A program made the position numbers and the translations under genes. A stretch of DNA of 64,000 nt from Hymenobacter sp. DG25B (lineage in GTDB: Bacteria; Bacteroidota; Bacteroidia; Cytophagales; Hymenobacteraceae): contig NZ_CP010054.1 of assembly GCF_000801315.1 (NCBI RefSeq), positions 2,976,001 through 3,040,000 on the forward strand, given 5' to 3'. The notes under the pieces are model-generated. The model was given only the letters and a program-made list of their open reading frames with translations. It made no database searches and was not told the origin of the DNA. Shown here piece after piece: positions 33,159 to 42,687 of the stretch. How positions within the stretch are numbered: the stretch's first letter is position 1; each line of letters starts with the position of its first letter.

Positions 33159-34136
33159 ATGTCCCGAATTCTAACCGGCATCCAGAGTACCGGCCGTCCG
33201 CACTTAGGCAACCTGCTGGGGGCCATTCTTCCGGCCATTGAGCTGTCAAAAAACACGGCCAATGACTCCCTGTATTTCATTGCTGACCTGCACTCCCTCA
33301 CCACCGTGCGCGATGCCGAAACGCTACGGCAAAACACCTACGCGGTGGCGGCCGCGTGGCTGGCCTGTGGCTTCGACACGGAGAAAAACCTGTTCTACCG
33401 GCAGTCGGATGTGCCACAGGTAACGGAGCTGACGTGGTACCTCTCCTGCTTCACGCCCTTCCCCATGCTGGCCAATGCCCACTCCTTCAAGGACAAAAGC
33501 GACCGGCTCTCTGATGTGAATGCGGGCCTGTTTACTTACCCGGTACTGATGGCGGCCGATATTCTGCTCTACGATGCCGAGTTTGTGCCCGTGGGCAAAG
33601 ACCAGGTTCAGCACCTGGAAATAGCCCGCGACATTGCCGCCGCCTTCAACAACCGCTACGGCGAGACCTTTGTGCTGCCCCAGGCCCGCGTAGATGAGCA
33701 AGTGATGCTGGTGCCCGGCCTGGACGGCGCCAAAATGAGCAAGAGCTACGGCAACATCATTGATATCTTCGCCGAGGAAAAAGCCCTGCTGAAAACCGTG
33801 CGCAGCATTGTTTCCGACAGTACCCCGCTGGAAGCCCCCAAAAACCCCGACACCGATACCACCTTCAAGCTATACTCCCTGCTGGCTACGCCTGCCGAGA
33901 CGGACGATATGCGCCAGCGCTACCTGGCCGGCGGCTACGGCTACGGCCACGCCAAACAAGCCCTGTTTGAGGTGATTATGCAGCGTTTTGCCACCGAGCG
34001 GGAGCAGTTCAACTTCTACATGAACAACCTGCCCGAGGTAGATGCCCGCCTGGCGGAGGGCGCCCGTAAGGCGCAGGCCTATGGCTCCGAAGTGCTGAAT
34101 AAAGTGCGCGAGAAAGTGGGCTATCTGCGCCGTTAA
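33159..34136 (+). CDS. trpS: Tryptophanyl-tRNA synthetase
   Basis: 325 residues from the ATG at 33159 (MSRILTGIQSTGRPHLGN), the normal start for bacterial TrpRS. The class I signatures are HLGN (15-18, HIGH-equivalent) and KMSKS (192-196). The intermediate blocks LTWYLSCFTPFPMLANAHSFKDK, NAGLFTYPVLMAADIL and VGKDQVQHLE match the tryptophan and dimer regions. It charges tRNA-Trp in the cytoplasm. Cotranscription with the preceding secreted-protein gene is likely from the 16-bp gap, and a terminator follows. Confidence 0.97.
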   Translation: MSRILTGIQSTGRPHLGNLLGAILPAIELSKNTANDSLYFIADLHSLTTVRDAETLRQNTYAVAAAWLACGFDTEKNLFYRQSDVPQVTELTWYLSCFTPFPMLANAHSFKDKSDRLSDVNAGLFTYPVLMAADILLYDAEFVPVGKDQVQHLEIARDIAAAFNNRYGETFVLPQARVDEQVMLVPGLDGAKMSKSYGNIIDIFAEEKALLKTVRSIVSDSTPLEAPKNPDTDTTFKLYSLLATPAETDDMRQRYLAGGYGYGHAKQALFEVIMQRFATEREQFNFYMNNLPEVDARLAEGARKAQAYGSEVLNKVREKVGYLRR

Positions 34137-34160
34137 GCCTGTTTTTGCTAGCTTCCTTAA

Positions 34161-34197
34161 CCAAAAAGGCCTTCCCGTGCGGGAAGGCCTTTTTGGT
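34161..34197 (+). terminator. Rho-independent terminator after trpS (bidirectional)
   Basis: AAAAAGGCCTTCCCG / CGGGAAGGCCTTTTT stem, also suited to the convergent gene at 34211. Confidence 0.92.
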
Positions 34198-34210
34198 TGT
34201 TTGGGCCCGG

Positions 34211-35092
34211 CTAGTATATCAGGCCATCTACGCCGGGACGCTGCTGGTGGGAGAAGCTGAAGCCCACTTTACTGCCGCGGCTTACCTGCTGGTTTTCTAT
34301 TTTTTGCTTAACGGTAATCTTCTGGATTTCCGGCAGCGGCGGCGCAATCAGGTCGTTGTTGACAGCGGCAATCATGGCGCTTTCCACAAACAGCTTCATG
34401 GCGTCGGAAGTCACCAAGTTATCGGACATATCCAGATCCGGCATTTCCAGCTGCTGCACGCCCTCCAGAAAGTAATGACTGTCTATGTTGATGAGCAGGC
34501 GGCCTACCAAGTAGCCGGGGTCATTCATGCGCTGGTACTTGATGCTGTCGGCCATGAAGTTATAGGCCATGATATGCCCGAAAAAGCGTCGCCGAAAATC
34601 CGCCTCCACGTAGTCGGTGCGCATGGGGCCGTAATCATCGGGAAAGGTGACGATGTTGGAGTGCAGCACGAAAATGAGCAGGTCGCCGGAAAACCGGATG
34701 TGAAACTCCATTTCATTGACCGGCACATACTCAATGGCCACGCTGGAGTCTACCGGCGTGAGCTTGCCGCTCAGCTCCACTACCAGCTCGCGCGAAACCT
34801 TGCGCAGCAGCTCAAAAGCATCCAGCGTGTTACGGTAAATGGCCTGCTTGGCAGTAGATTTTTGCCGCAGCCCTTCAAAAATCAGCTGTAAACGCTCGTT
34901 TACGGCCTCCGGGGTAATGGAATCTATATGCTGAAGGGCTTCCGACTTGCCACTGGTATCTGCCTTATTCTTGGGGACCAGCTGCCTGGCTTTCACTGGG
35001 GCTGGTGGCGTGGGGGCCGTTACTACCGGATCAATTGGCGGATTTTCGGTCAGCGCCTCGGGCGCGGTCTTTTTAGAAGTGCGTTTGGCCAT
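34211..35092 (-). CDS. Conserved cytoplasmic protein of unknown function
   Basis: 293 residues. The first ~60 residues are Lys/Pro/Ala-rich and probably disordered (MAKRTSKKTAPEALTENPP). The rest looks globular, with VNERLQLIFEGLRQKSTAKQ, AIEYVPVNEMEFHIRFSGDL, TDYVEADFRRRFFGHIMAYNF and a C-terminal VGFSFSHQQRPGVDGLIY. No known motif. The NEMEFHIRFSGDLLIFVLHS block suggests a beta-sandwich. No gene is seen in 35093-35278. Confidence 0.7.
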   Translation of the reverse strand: MAKRTSKKTAPEALTENPPIDPVVTAPTPPAPVKARQLVPKNKADTSGKSEALQHIDSITPEAVNERLQLIFEGLRQKSTAKQAIYRNTLDAFELLRKVSRELVVELSGKLTPVDSSVAIEYVPVNEMEFHIRFSGDLLIFVLHSNIVTFPDDYGPMRTDYVEADFRRRFFGHIMAYNFMADSIKYQRMNDPGYLVGRLLINIDSHYFLEGVQQLEMPDLDMSDNLVTSDAMKLFVESAMIAAVNNDLIAPPLPEIQKITVKQKIENQQVSRGSKVGFSFSHQQRPGVDGLIY

Positions 35093-35278
35093 GCGTGCAA
35101 CGTAGGTGGGCAGGCAGAGGGAAGCGCCTGCTAGGGTGAGACTTGTATCCTACGCGAGGAAACGGCGCAGGTTAAAGCCTACTATGTACGAAAAACCGGA
35201 CGATTATGGCCGCCCAAGCGCTGGCAGCTTATCCGCTTCTCCCCTTTCCAGCCGAGGCAAACGCGCCCTATCCATCTG

Positions 35279-35333
35279 AAAAATAGCCCGAACCGCCTTT
35301 CCTGATCAGGTTGGGCAGCCCGGGCTATTTTTA
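35279..35333 (-). terminator. Terminator of the large secreted protein gene
   Basis: AAATAGCCCG (35281-35290) / CGGGCTATTT (35321-35330) with a 30-nt partly paired loop. On the minus strand a T-run follows the stem. Confidence 0.75.
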
Positions 35334-35356
35334 TGGCAAACCGCATCAGGTAGGGC

Positions 35357-38300
35357 TTACTGCCGCAAAAGCTTCAGCTGAGTTTTCAGCTTCCGGCCGT
35401 TCCCCAGTTGCAGGTAATACATGCCCACCGCCGGCATTTCATGCGAGAAGTCAAAGGAGAGGGTAGCCGTGGGGGCGGCCAGCTGCAGGCGGCCGGTGGC
35501 AATGCGGGCTCCCAAGGGCGAAAGCAACGTGTAAACAACTTCCCCCTGCAGCGGCTCCGTCAGCCCAATCGTAAACCGGCCATCGGCCGATGGGTTGGGA
35601 TACACGCTGATGCCCGCTGACGAGGCGGCGGTAGCGTGGCTGGTGGTAAGGCTGGCCACCGTTCTGGCGGCCGCACTAACCCCGGAAAGGGAAAGATTAA
35701 AGGAAATATCGGAGGAGCTGCCATTTTCCTGGTGTATCTCGGCGGCTATTACGTTGGTGCCGTTCACAAAAGCTGAAGCGGGAATAGAGAAGGTAATGGG
35801 CGTGGCACCATCATCAGTGGCTACCGCCGCCAGCGAGGTATTGTAGATTCTACCCGACGGCATATTGTTGCGGTACACCTCCGTGCCATTGACGTACACT
35901 ATCACGCCATCGTCGCGCTTCAGGCTGGCCGTGTAGGAGCTGAAAGCAGCGGCATTGGCAATACTGATGCTTTTGCGGAAATAGGTAGTGATGTACTTAT
36001 TGCTGGCATTGGGGCCGTAGCTAACCACCGTGGCTTCGTCACCGTCGCCGTAACCCAGCTCCGAGGGGCCGCTTTTCCAGTTGGCATCATTAAAGTTTTT
36101 CGCCTTCCATTTGTTGCCCTGGTTGGTGCCATTGTCCAGGTACTTCCAGGTGGCCCCAAAGGCAATGAGCGAGCTGCTGACGGGCTCAGAGTTCACCGTG
36201 ATGGTCACTTCATCGGCAGTACTGCCGGCACCCTCATTATCGGTAGCGGTCAGACTGAAAACATAGCTGCCGGCCACCAGATTGCTCACCGTTGGGGACG
36301 CTTCGGTGTTGTTGCTGAACGTGGCCGTATTGGGCCCGCTCGTCTGACTCCACGCCAGGGAGGCCACACTGCCATCGGCATCGGAAGCGGAGCCAGCCAG
36401 CGTCACACTACTGGTCGGGAGGGTAATGGTCTGATCTGTGCCAGCATTAGCTACTGGTGGTTGATTACTGGCCTGCGTATTTACGGTAATGCTTACCTCA
36501 TCAGCGGCGCTGGCGGCTCCCAGATTATCGGTTACCACCAGGCTGAAGACGTAGCTGCCGACCACCAGCCCACTAACCGTGGGCGCGGCCACCGACGTAT
36601 TGGAGAAGGTAGCGATGTTGGGGCCACTCACCTGGGTCCAGCTATAGGAGGCAATGCTGCCATCGGTATCCGTAGCCGAGCCATCCAGCGTAACACTGCT
36701 GGTGGGTAAGGTGATGCTTTTATCCGCCCCGGCGTTAGCCACGGGTAATTGATTCGTGCTGCCGGAGGAGCCCGTGCCGGTCAGGGAGAAGTCAAACGAC
36801 AGATCCGAGCTGACTACATCGTTCTGGTGCATCTCCACCGCTATGACGTTGGTGCCGGACACGAAGGCTGACACCGGAATGGTAAACGTCTGGGCCGTGG
36901 CCCCGTCATCGGGTGCCTGCATGGGGGCCAGCGTATTGTAGCTGATGGTGCCAGTAGGCAAGTTACTGCGGTAAACTTCCGTGCCATTGACATAAACCAC
37001 GGCCCCATCGTCCCGCTTGATGCTGGCAGAGAAGGAGCTGTAGACACTTACATTGGCAATGCTGATGCTTTTACGGAAATAGGTAGTCACGTACTTGGCA
37101 CTGGCATTGGGGCCGTAGCCGACCACGGTAGCTTCATCCCCGTCGCCGTAGCCGAGCTGGCCCGGCCCGCTTTTCCAGCTGGTATCATCATAGCTGCTAG
37201 CGCGCCAGTTGCTGCCCTGGTCAGAACCATTGTCCAGGTATTTCCAGGTGGCCCCAAAGGCTACCAGACCACTCGGAGCGGCGGTTCCGTTTACGGTCAC
37301 GGTTACCTGATCAGCCGCACTCACACCGCCCTGGTTGTCGGTGGCGGTGAGGCTGAAGACATAACTGCCAGCTATTAAACCGCTTACAGTAGGCGTAGCC
37401 ACCGTTTTGCTGGAGTATGTAGCCGTATTGGGGCCACTAATCTGGCTCCAGGCATAAGAAGCAATGCTCCCATCGGCATCGGTAGCCGAGCCGTCGAGCA
37501 CCACGCTGCTGGTAGGCAGCGTCACGCTCTTATCGGCCCCGGCATTGGCTACCGGCAATTGATTGCTTGTTCCGCCAGAGCCCGTGCCGGTCAGGGAGAA
37601 GTCAAACGACAGATCCGAGCTGACTACATCGTTCTGGTGCATCTCCACCGCTATGACGTTGGTGCCGGACACGAAGGCTGACACCGGAATGGTAAACGTC
37701 TGGGCCGTGGCCCCGTCATCGGGTGCCTGCATGGGGGCCAGCGTATTGTAGCTGATGGTGCCAGTAGGCAAGTTACTGCGGTAAACTTCCGTGCCATTGA
37801 CATAAACCACGGCCCCATCGTCCCGCTTGATGCTGGCAGAGAAGGAGCTGTAGACACTTACATTGGCAATGCTGATGCTTTTACGGAAATAGGTAGTCAC
37901 GTACTTGGCACTGGCATTGGGGCCGTAGCCGACCACGGTAGCTTCATCCCCGTCGCCGTAGCCGAGCTGGCCCGGCCCGCTTTTCCAGCTGGTATCATCA
38001 TAGCTGCTAGCGCGCCAGTTGCTGCCCTGGTCAGTGCCATTATCCAGGTATTTCCAGGCAGCTCCGTATGCCACTATAGTATTGGATGAGGTGCTGCCAT
38101 TCACTGTAACGCTCACCTGGTCTGCGGGGCTGACGCCGCCTTTATCATCGGTGGCGGTGAGGCTGAAGACGTAGCTGCCGGCCACCAGCCCACTAACCGT
38201 AGGCGCGGCCACCGTTTTGCTGGAGAAGGTGGCGGTATTCGGGCCACTCACCTGGGTCCAGCTATAGGAAGCAATGCTGCCATCGGTATCCGTAGCCGAG

Positions 38301-41077
38301 CCATCCAGCGTAACGCTGCTGGCCGGCAGGGTAATGGACTTATCCGCCCCGGCATTGGCCACCGGCAATTGATTTGTAGTCCCGCTCTGACTAATCCCGG
38401 TCAGGGAAAAGTCAAAGGACATATCCGAGCTAACCGGGTCGGACTGGTGCACCTCCACCGCAATGACGTTGGTGCCGGACACGAAAGCCGATACGGGAAT
38501 GGTAAACGTCTGGGCCGTGGCCCCGTCGTCGGTAGCCCCGGCGGCGCGGGTGGTGTAGGTAATGCCGCCGGTGGGCAGGTTGGTGCGGTAAACTTCCGTG
38601 CCGTTCACGTACACTACCGCCCCATCATCCCGCTTCAGGTTGCCGGTGAAGGAAGTGAAGTTATCGGCATTGGCAATACTGATGCTTTTGCGGAAATAGG
38701 TAGTCACGTACTTGGCACTGGCATTGGGGCCGTAGCCGACCACGGTAGCTTCGTCCCCGTCGCCGTAGCCGAGCTGGCCCGGCCCGCTTTTCCAGCTGGC
38801 ATCATCATAGCTGCTAGCGCGCCAGTTGCTGCCCTGGTCAGAACCATTATCCAGGTACTTCCAGGTAGCTCCGTATGCTACCAGGGTATTGTTGGTGCCC
38901 GAGTTGCAATCCGGATTCAGCCGTACTTCTTTCTTCGTGGCCAGGCCGGCGGCATCTGTTACGGTAAGCTCAATGCGGTAGTAGTATTCTTCGTCTACAC
39001 AGCCCAGCGGCTCTACAGTGGTGGTGGTTTCACGAGCGGTATCTATAGGCTCGGGGTGCTCGTGCGTGGCATGGTGCAGGAAGGTTTGCCACTGATAGAA
39101 GAGCTTGCTGCTGCTATGCTCCGCATCCGTCACGGTGGCCCGCAGCTGGTAGGTAGTATTGCCGGAAAGAGGATATAAAGTACCGGCAGGCGGGCTGGTA
39201 ATGGTAACCTGCGGTGGGGTGTTGTTGGGCGAAATGGTTAAGGCCGTTTGCGCCGTGTTGCCCTGGGCATCGGTTACCTTCAGTGTAACGCTGAACTTGG
39301 TGGGGGCGCTGCTGGGCGCGGTAAAGGTATGACTGGGGTTGGCCTGGGTACTGGTAGTGCCATCCCCAAACGTCCACAGATAGGAAAGCGGCTGGCCTTC
39401 GGGGTCCGAGGAGTTGCTGCCGGTGAACTGCACGGCCAGCGGACTGGGGCCGTAGGCTTTATCGGAAGAAGCTACGGCTACGGGTGGCAGGTTGGCGCCG
39501 TTATAGGTAATCTTCCGGATTTCTGAAGGGTAGAAATTCACGTAGAACAACCCCTTTTCCGCCGGGCTGGTGGCCATGTACACCACCACGCAGTTGCTGT
39601 TTACAAAGTTGCCCACGGCGCTGGGCTTGTTGCTGCCATCCACCGTCATATTGCGCATCCAGCCGCTTACATAGTCGCCAAAGAAATAGCTGTTGGCGTA
39701 CGGCGCCGGGAAATCGGTATAAGGATAAAAAACGCCCCCGGAGACGGACGAACCCCCAAACTGCGGCCCGGAAACGGGCGAGCCGGACGCCCCGATATTG
39801 GCCGTGGTGGCCGTGGAGCCACTGAACGTACCCGTGCGCGAGGGCCCGGCAGCATTGTGGTTCCAGTCTACCAGCGGCCGGGTGTGCACAAAGGTGGGAA
39901 TGGTGGCGGGAATGGTTTGGCTGGTATTGCAGGGGTTGGGGAAGGTGGCCGTGCCCGTGGGCGTAGCCTGCTTTAGCAGGTCCTGGAAGAAGAAGTACTG
40001 CTGCGTGCAGCCGCCCGAGCCGTAGAGAGGGTTCGGGGCATCAGGATTAGAAATTTTGTTGTTCATGAAGGGGTCGTGCACCGTCAGGCCCTCATACAGC
40101 GGCCAGCCCAGGTTGGTGCGGGGCTTGTCTACCACGCTCACTTCTTCCCAGGTCATGTAGCCCACGTCGCCCACATACAGGGTGCCGGGGTTGGCGTCGG
40201 CGGGGTTGGTGCTGCCGGTGCCGGGGCGCAGGCTCATCCGGAAGGGATTGCGCATGCCCAAGGCCCACACTTTAGAGCGCGGCGCATTGGGGTCGTTGGC
40301 ATCATAATAGGGGTTGCTGGGGATGCCGGCCCCGGTTTCCGGATCAATGCGCAGGATTTTGCCGCTCAGGCAGTCTACCATCTGGGCCCGGAAGGAGCCC
40401 ACGTTTTCCTTCTGTCGCATGGTGCCATCGGCCAGCGACTGAGTGTAGTAGGTATTGGAGGCGCTGCCGAAGTCCGTAGTAGAGCCGCTGGCCCCGTCCC
40501 CGGTTGACACCAGCAGCGTGCCATCGGTACCAAATACCAGGGACCCGGTTACGTGGCCGCGGGCCGTGGAAATCAGCCCGTTGGTTTTGGTGGACCCAAT
40601 GAGCATCTTGCGGCTGGCGGGGTCTACGGTGTAGCCGGAGGCGGTTTTGGTGGCCTTGAAGCGCGTGAGCCGGCCAATGGTAGCACTCAGGTAGTCGTTG
40701 GCAGTGGGGTTGTAGTTACTGGTGCCGTAGTTGATCAGGTAGTGCCGGTCTACCAGATAAAACACGTAGAAATAGCCGTTGGTATCAAACTGCGGATGCA
40801 GGGCAAAGCCCAGCAGGCCGTGGTCGTTCCAGGCGCCCACTTCCTCCCGAATATCGAGCATAAGGCTTTTCTGCCCGTTCTCCACCACCCACACCCGGCC
40901 GGGCCGCTCCCACACAAACATCTGGCTGCCCGACTTATTAAACGTCAGCCCCACGGCCTCATCCCAGCCGGTGGAAAGCGTGGTTGAGGTAAAGCCGCTA
41001 ACCGGCGCCTGGGCCAGCAGCGGCTGCCAATAGGTAAGCGCCAGAAAAAGGAAAAGAAGCGAGAAACGGTTTTTCAT
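35357..41077 (-). CDS. Giant secreted PQQ-dependent sugar dehydrogenase-like protein with PKD and jelly-roll repeats, type IX sorting tail
   Basis: 1906 residues from the ATG at 41077 (signal MKNRFSLLFLFLALTYWQPLLAQ). Residues ~27-530 form a glucose/sorbosone dehydrogenase-type beta-propeller (HGLLGFALHPQF, FYVFYLVDRHYL, GDGASGSTTDFGS, LRIDPETGAGIPSNPYYDAN, WALGMRNPFR). A PKD domain (GPSPLAVQFTGSNSSDPEGQ, FGDGTTS) and an Ig-like domain follow. Then come four jelly-roll modules that start with WKYLDNGSDQGSNWRASSYD or a variant, alternating with Ig/PKD-like 'PVANAGADK' modules. The C-terminus (ISVYPNPSADGRFTIGL ... KLKTQLKLLRQ) is a type A T9SS sorting domain. Expected at the cell surface or released. 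Two modules share 457 identical bp. Confidence 0.88.
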   Translation of the reverse strand: MKNRFSLLFLFLALTYWQPLLAQAPVSGFTSTTLSTGWDEAVGLTFNKSGSQMFVWERPGRVWVVENGQKSLMLDIREEVGAWNDHGLLGFALHPQFDTNGYFYVFYLVDRHYLINYGTSNYNPTANDYLSATIGRLTRFKATKTASGYTVDPASRKMLIGSTKTNGLISTARGHVTGSLVFGTDGTLLVSTGDGASGSTTDFGSASNTYYTQSLADGTMRQKENVGSFRAQMVDCLSGKILRIDPETGAGIPSNPYYDANDPNAPRSKVWALGMRNPFRMSLRPGTGSTNPADANPGTLYVGDVGYMTWEEVSVVDKPRTNLGWPLYEGLTVHDPFMNNKISNPDAPNPLYGSGGCTQQYFFFQDLLKQATPTGTATFPNPCNTSQTIPATIPTFVHTRPLVDWNHNAAGPSRTGTFSGSTATTANIGASGSPVSGPQFGGSSVSGGVFYPYTDFPAPYANSYFFGDYVSGWMRNMTVDGSNKPSAVGNFVNSNCVVVYMATSPAEKGLFYVNFYPSEIRKITYNGANLPPVAVASSDKAYGPSPLAVQFTGSNSSDPEGQPLSYLWTFGDGTTSTQANPSHTFTAPSSAPTKFSVTLKVTDAQGNTAQTALTISPNNTPPQVTITSPPAGTLYPLSGNTTYQLRATVTDAEHSSSKLFYQWQTFLHHATHEHPEPIDTARETTTTVEPLGCVDEEYYYRIELTVTDAAGLATKKEVRLNPDCNSGTNNTLVAYGATWKYLDNGSDQGSNWRASSYDDASWKSGPGQLGYGDGDEATVVGYGPNASAKYVTTYFRKSISIANADNFTSFTGNLKRDDGAVVYVNGTEVYRTNLPTGGITYTTRAAGATDDGATAQTFTIPVSAFVSGTNVIAVEVHQSDPVSSDMSFDFSLTGISQSGTTNQLPVANAGADKSITLPASSVTLDGSATDTDGSIASYSWTQVSGPNTATFSSKTVAAPTVSGLVAGSYVFSLTATDDKGGVSPADQVSVTVNGSTSSNTIVAYGAAWKYLDNGTDQGSNWRASSYDDTSWKSGPGQLGYGDGDEATVVGYGPNASAKYVTTYFRKSISIANVSVYSSFSASIKRDDGAVVYVNGTEVYRSNLPTGTISYNTLAPMQAPDDGATAQTFTIPVSAFVSGTNVIAVEMHQNDVVSSDLSFDFSLTGTGSGGTSNQLPVANAGADKSVTLPTSSVVLDGSATDADGSIASYAWSQISGPNTATYSSKTVATPTVSGLIAGSYVFSLTATDNQGGVSAADQVTVTVNGTAAPSGLVAFGATWKYLDNGSDQGSNWRASSYDDTSWKSGPGQLGYGDGDEATVVGYGPNASAKYVTTYFRKSISIANVSVYSSFSASIKRDDGAVVYVNGTEVYRSNLPTGTISYNTLAPMQAPDDGATAQTFTIPVSAFVSGTNVIAVEMHQNDVVSSDLSFDFSLTGTGSSGSTNQLPVANAGADKSITLPTSSVTLDGSATDTDGSIASYSWTQVSGPNIATFSNTSVAAPTVSGLVVGSYVFSLVVTDNLGAASAADEVSITVNTQASNQPPVANAGTDQTITLPTSSVTLAGSASDADGSVASLAWSQTSGPNTATFSNNTEASPTVSNLVAGSYVFSLTATDNEGAGSTADEVTITVNSEPVSSSLIAFGATWKYLDNGTNQGNKWKAKNFNDANWKSGPSELGYGDGDEATVVSYGPNASNKYITTYFRKSISIANAAAFSSYTASLKRDDGVIVYVNGTEVYRNNMPSGRIYNTSLAAVATDDGATPITFSIPASAFVNGTNVIAAEIHQENGSSSDISFNLSLSGVSAAARTVASLTTSHATAASSAGISVYPNPSADGRFTIGLTEPLQGEVVYTLLSPLGARIATGRLQLAAPTATLSFDFSHEMPAVGMYYLQLGNGRKLKTQLKLLRQ
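36768..37224 (-). repeat. 457-bp direct repeat inside the giant gene, copy A
   Basis: Identical base for base to 37578-38034, offset 810 bp. It encodes one jelly-roll module and the linker to the next. Flanking modules of the same type have diverged more, which points to a recent copying event. Confidence 0.95.
37578..38034 (-). repeat. 457-bp direct repeat inside the giant gene, copy B
   Basis: Perfect partner of 36768-37224. Identity ends sharply at TCAG on the high-coordinate side and at GAGCCCG on the low side. Confidence 0.95.
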
Positions 41078-41525
41078 TATCGGTGCTGATAGGAATAGGA
41101 ACCACGTTATCATCTTCACTCTACCAACCGGTACATACACTGATGCCCGGGATACGCTGCCGGCTATTACTCCCTGCCAGCCTCCTGCTGCCCGCCTTCT
41201 CCTTTCGAAAAAAGAGCCGTTTTACTGATGTTGAGAATGTGAAGTATCTGTTTTCCCGGTGGATTTAGTGTTCGTGTACACGCAGGGGCGGCTTTCCCGC
41301 TCCCGGCCGGGTAAGTGCTTCAGACATTAATTGCCACTATTGGGCAAATCTGAAGTCGTACCCCGTGGGCCAATTTAATATGTATTATTTTAATATAAAA
41401 TATAATAATTTAAAAGTCAATTGTCCAGTTCAAAGAATTCCTAGGACATAAGCTTCCACCAGCTCTTCTGCAGAGCCAGATTTCAGCTAAAAACCTGATA
41501 AAGAATAGAGAAGCCGTATTCCTGG
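41078..41525. other. 448-bp non-coding region with an AT-rich core
   Basis: Upstream region of the giant secreted gene and downstream of the CoA-transferase. I see no gene. At about 41370-41422 it has a run almost free of G/C (for example TATTATTTTAATATAAAA) containing the imperfect hairpin TATTATTTTA / TAAAATAtAATA. This contrasts with the GC-rich surroundings and may be a promoter or UP-like region. Confidence 0.5.
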
Positions 41526-42662
41526 CTACTCAGCCATACCCAGGTGGGGCGGCGCAGACAGTGCCGGGGCCACCGGCCACGCGGGGCTTTGAAAAGCCAC
41601 TGTGCGCAGCCCCGCATGGGGAAATTCAGCCGTAGCCGGCAGCAGCATACGTTGTGCCGATTCCAGCCCTAGGGCCTCGCCCACAGTGCGCACTGCACCG
41701 GCCGGCACCGCCCGCTTCTCCAACTCCCTCAGCAACTCTGCCCCGCTGATAGCCGCTATCCGCTCAAGCAGGTGCTGTTCCAATGCGGCGCGGTGCGCCA
41801 CGCGGGCGGGGTTGGTGGCAAAGCGGGCATCAGTGGCCCATTCCGGGCGCTCCAGTACGGCGCACAGCTCCTGAAACTGCCGGTCGGCACCTACAGCCAG
41901 TAGTAGGCGCACGCCATCCTGGGCGGTATACACGGTGCCGTAGGGCACAATGCTGGGGTGGCCCGAGCCCAGCGGCTGCGGGTCCTGCCCGGTCACCAGC
42001 CAGGTGGCGGCCTGGTTGGCCAGGGAGGCCAGCGCACTATCCCGCAACGATACCTGCACCAGGGCGCCTTCGCCGGTTTTCTCGCGGCGGTACAAAGCCG
42101 TCAGCAGGCCTTCTTTTAATTGATGCGCCGTGAGCAGGTCAATCAGGGCCACAGGCATTTTTTGGGGCGCCTGGCCGGGGCCGGCCGCGTTCAGGTACAT
42201 AAAGCCGGTTTCGGCCTGCAGCACGGCATCATAGCCCGCGCGGTTTACGGCGGGGCCGTAGCCGGTAATGTGGCCGTAGAGCAGGCGCGGGTTAAGCTGG
42301 CGCAGAGTGGCGTAGTCTACGCGCAGCTTTTCGGCGTCGCCGGGCTTGTAGCTGGCCAGCACCACATCGGCACGGGCGGCCAGCTGGTGCACGGCGGCTT
42401 GCCCGGCCGGGGTAGTCAGGTTCAAAACCACGGATTGCTTGCCCCAGTTAGCGCAGCTGAAATAGGCCGATACATCGGTATTCACATCCTCCGCGCCGGT
42501 TTTCCAGGTGCGGGTAACGTCGCCGGCCGGGGCTTCCACTTTCAGCACTTCGGCACCTAATTCGGCAAAAAACTGCCCCACCTGCGGGCCGGCCAGCACC
42601 GAGGCCAATTCCAGAACGAAGAGGCCGTGGAGCGGCAAAGCAGCAGATGGGGCAGCAGACAT
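41526..42662 (-). CDS. Family III CoA-transferase (CaiB/BaiF)
   Basis: 378 residues. It moves CoA between carboxylic acids through a catalytic aspartate, here Asp145 in NRAGYDAVLQAETGFM. Other family blocks are LELASVLAGPQVGQFFAELGAEVLKVE split over residues 17-43, GKQSVVLNL, SYKPGDAEKL, LYGHITGYG and VGADRQFQELCAVL. The acid substrate is unknown, and there is no neighbouring acyl-CoA gene. The start at 42662 gives the normal N-terminus. It is 25 bp downstream of the DUF3108-like gene and may share its operon. Confidence 0.92.
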   Translation of the reverse strand: MSAAPSAALPLHGLFVLELASVLAGPQVGQFFAELGAEVLKVEAPAGDVTRTWKTGAEDVNTDVSAYFSCANWGKQSVVLNLTTPAGQAAVHQLAARADVVLASYKPGDAEKLRVDYATLRQLNPRLLYGHITGYGPAVNRAGYDAVLQAETGFMYLNAAGPGQAPQKMPVALIDLLTAHQLKEGLLTALYRREKTGEGALVQVSLRDSALASLANQAATWLVTGQDPQPLGSGHPSIVPYGTVYTAQDGVRLLLAVGADRQFQELCAVLERPEWATDARFATNPARVAHRAALEQHLLERIAAISGAELLRELEKRAVPAGAVRTVGEALGLESAQRMLLPATAEFPHAGLRTVAFQSPAWPVAPALSAPPHLGMAE

Positions 42663-42687
42663 AGCAGAGAAGCAGGAGAACCAGCCG

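Noticed and set aside
36768..38034. CRISPR-like or mobile repeat
   Set aside because: The repeat is 457 bp, in frame, and encodes a protein module; it is an intragenic duplication. No CRISPR array was seen anywhere in the window.
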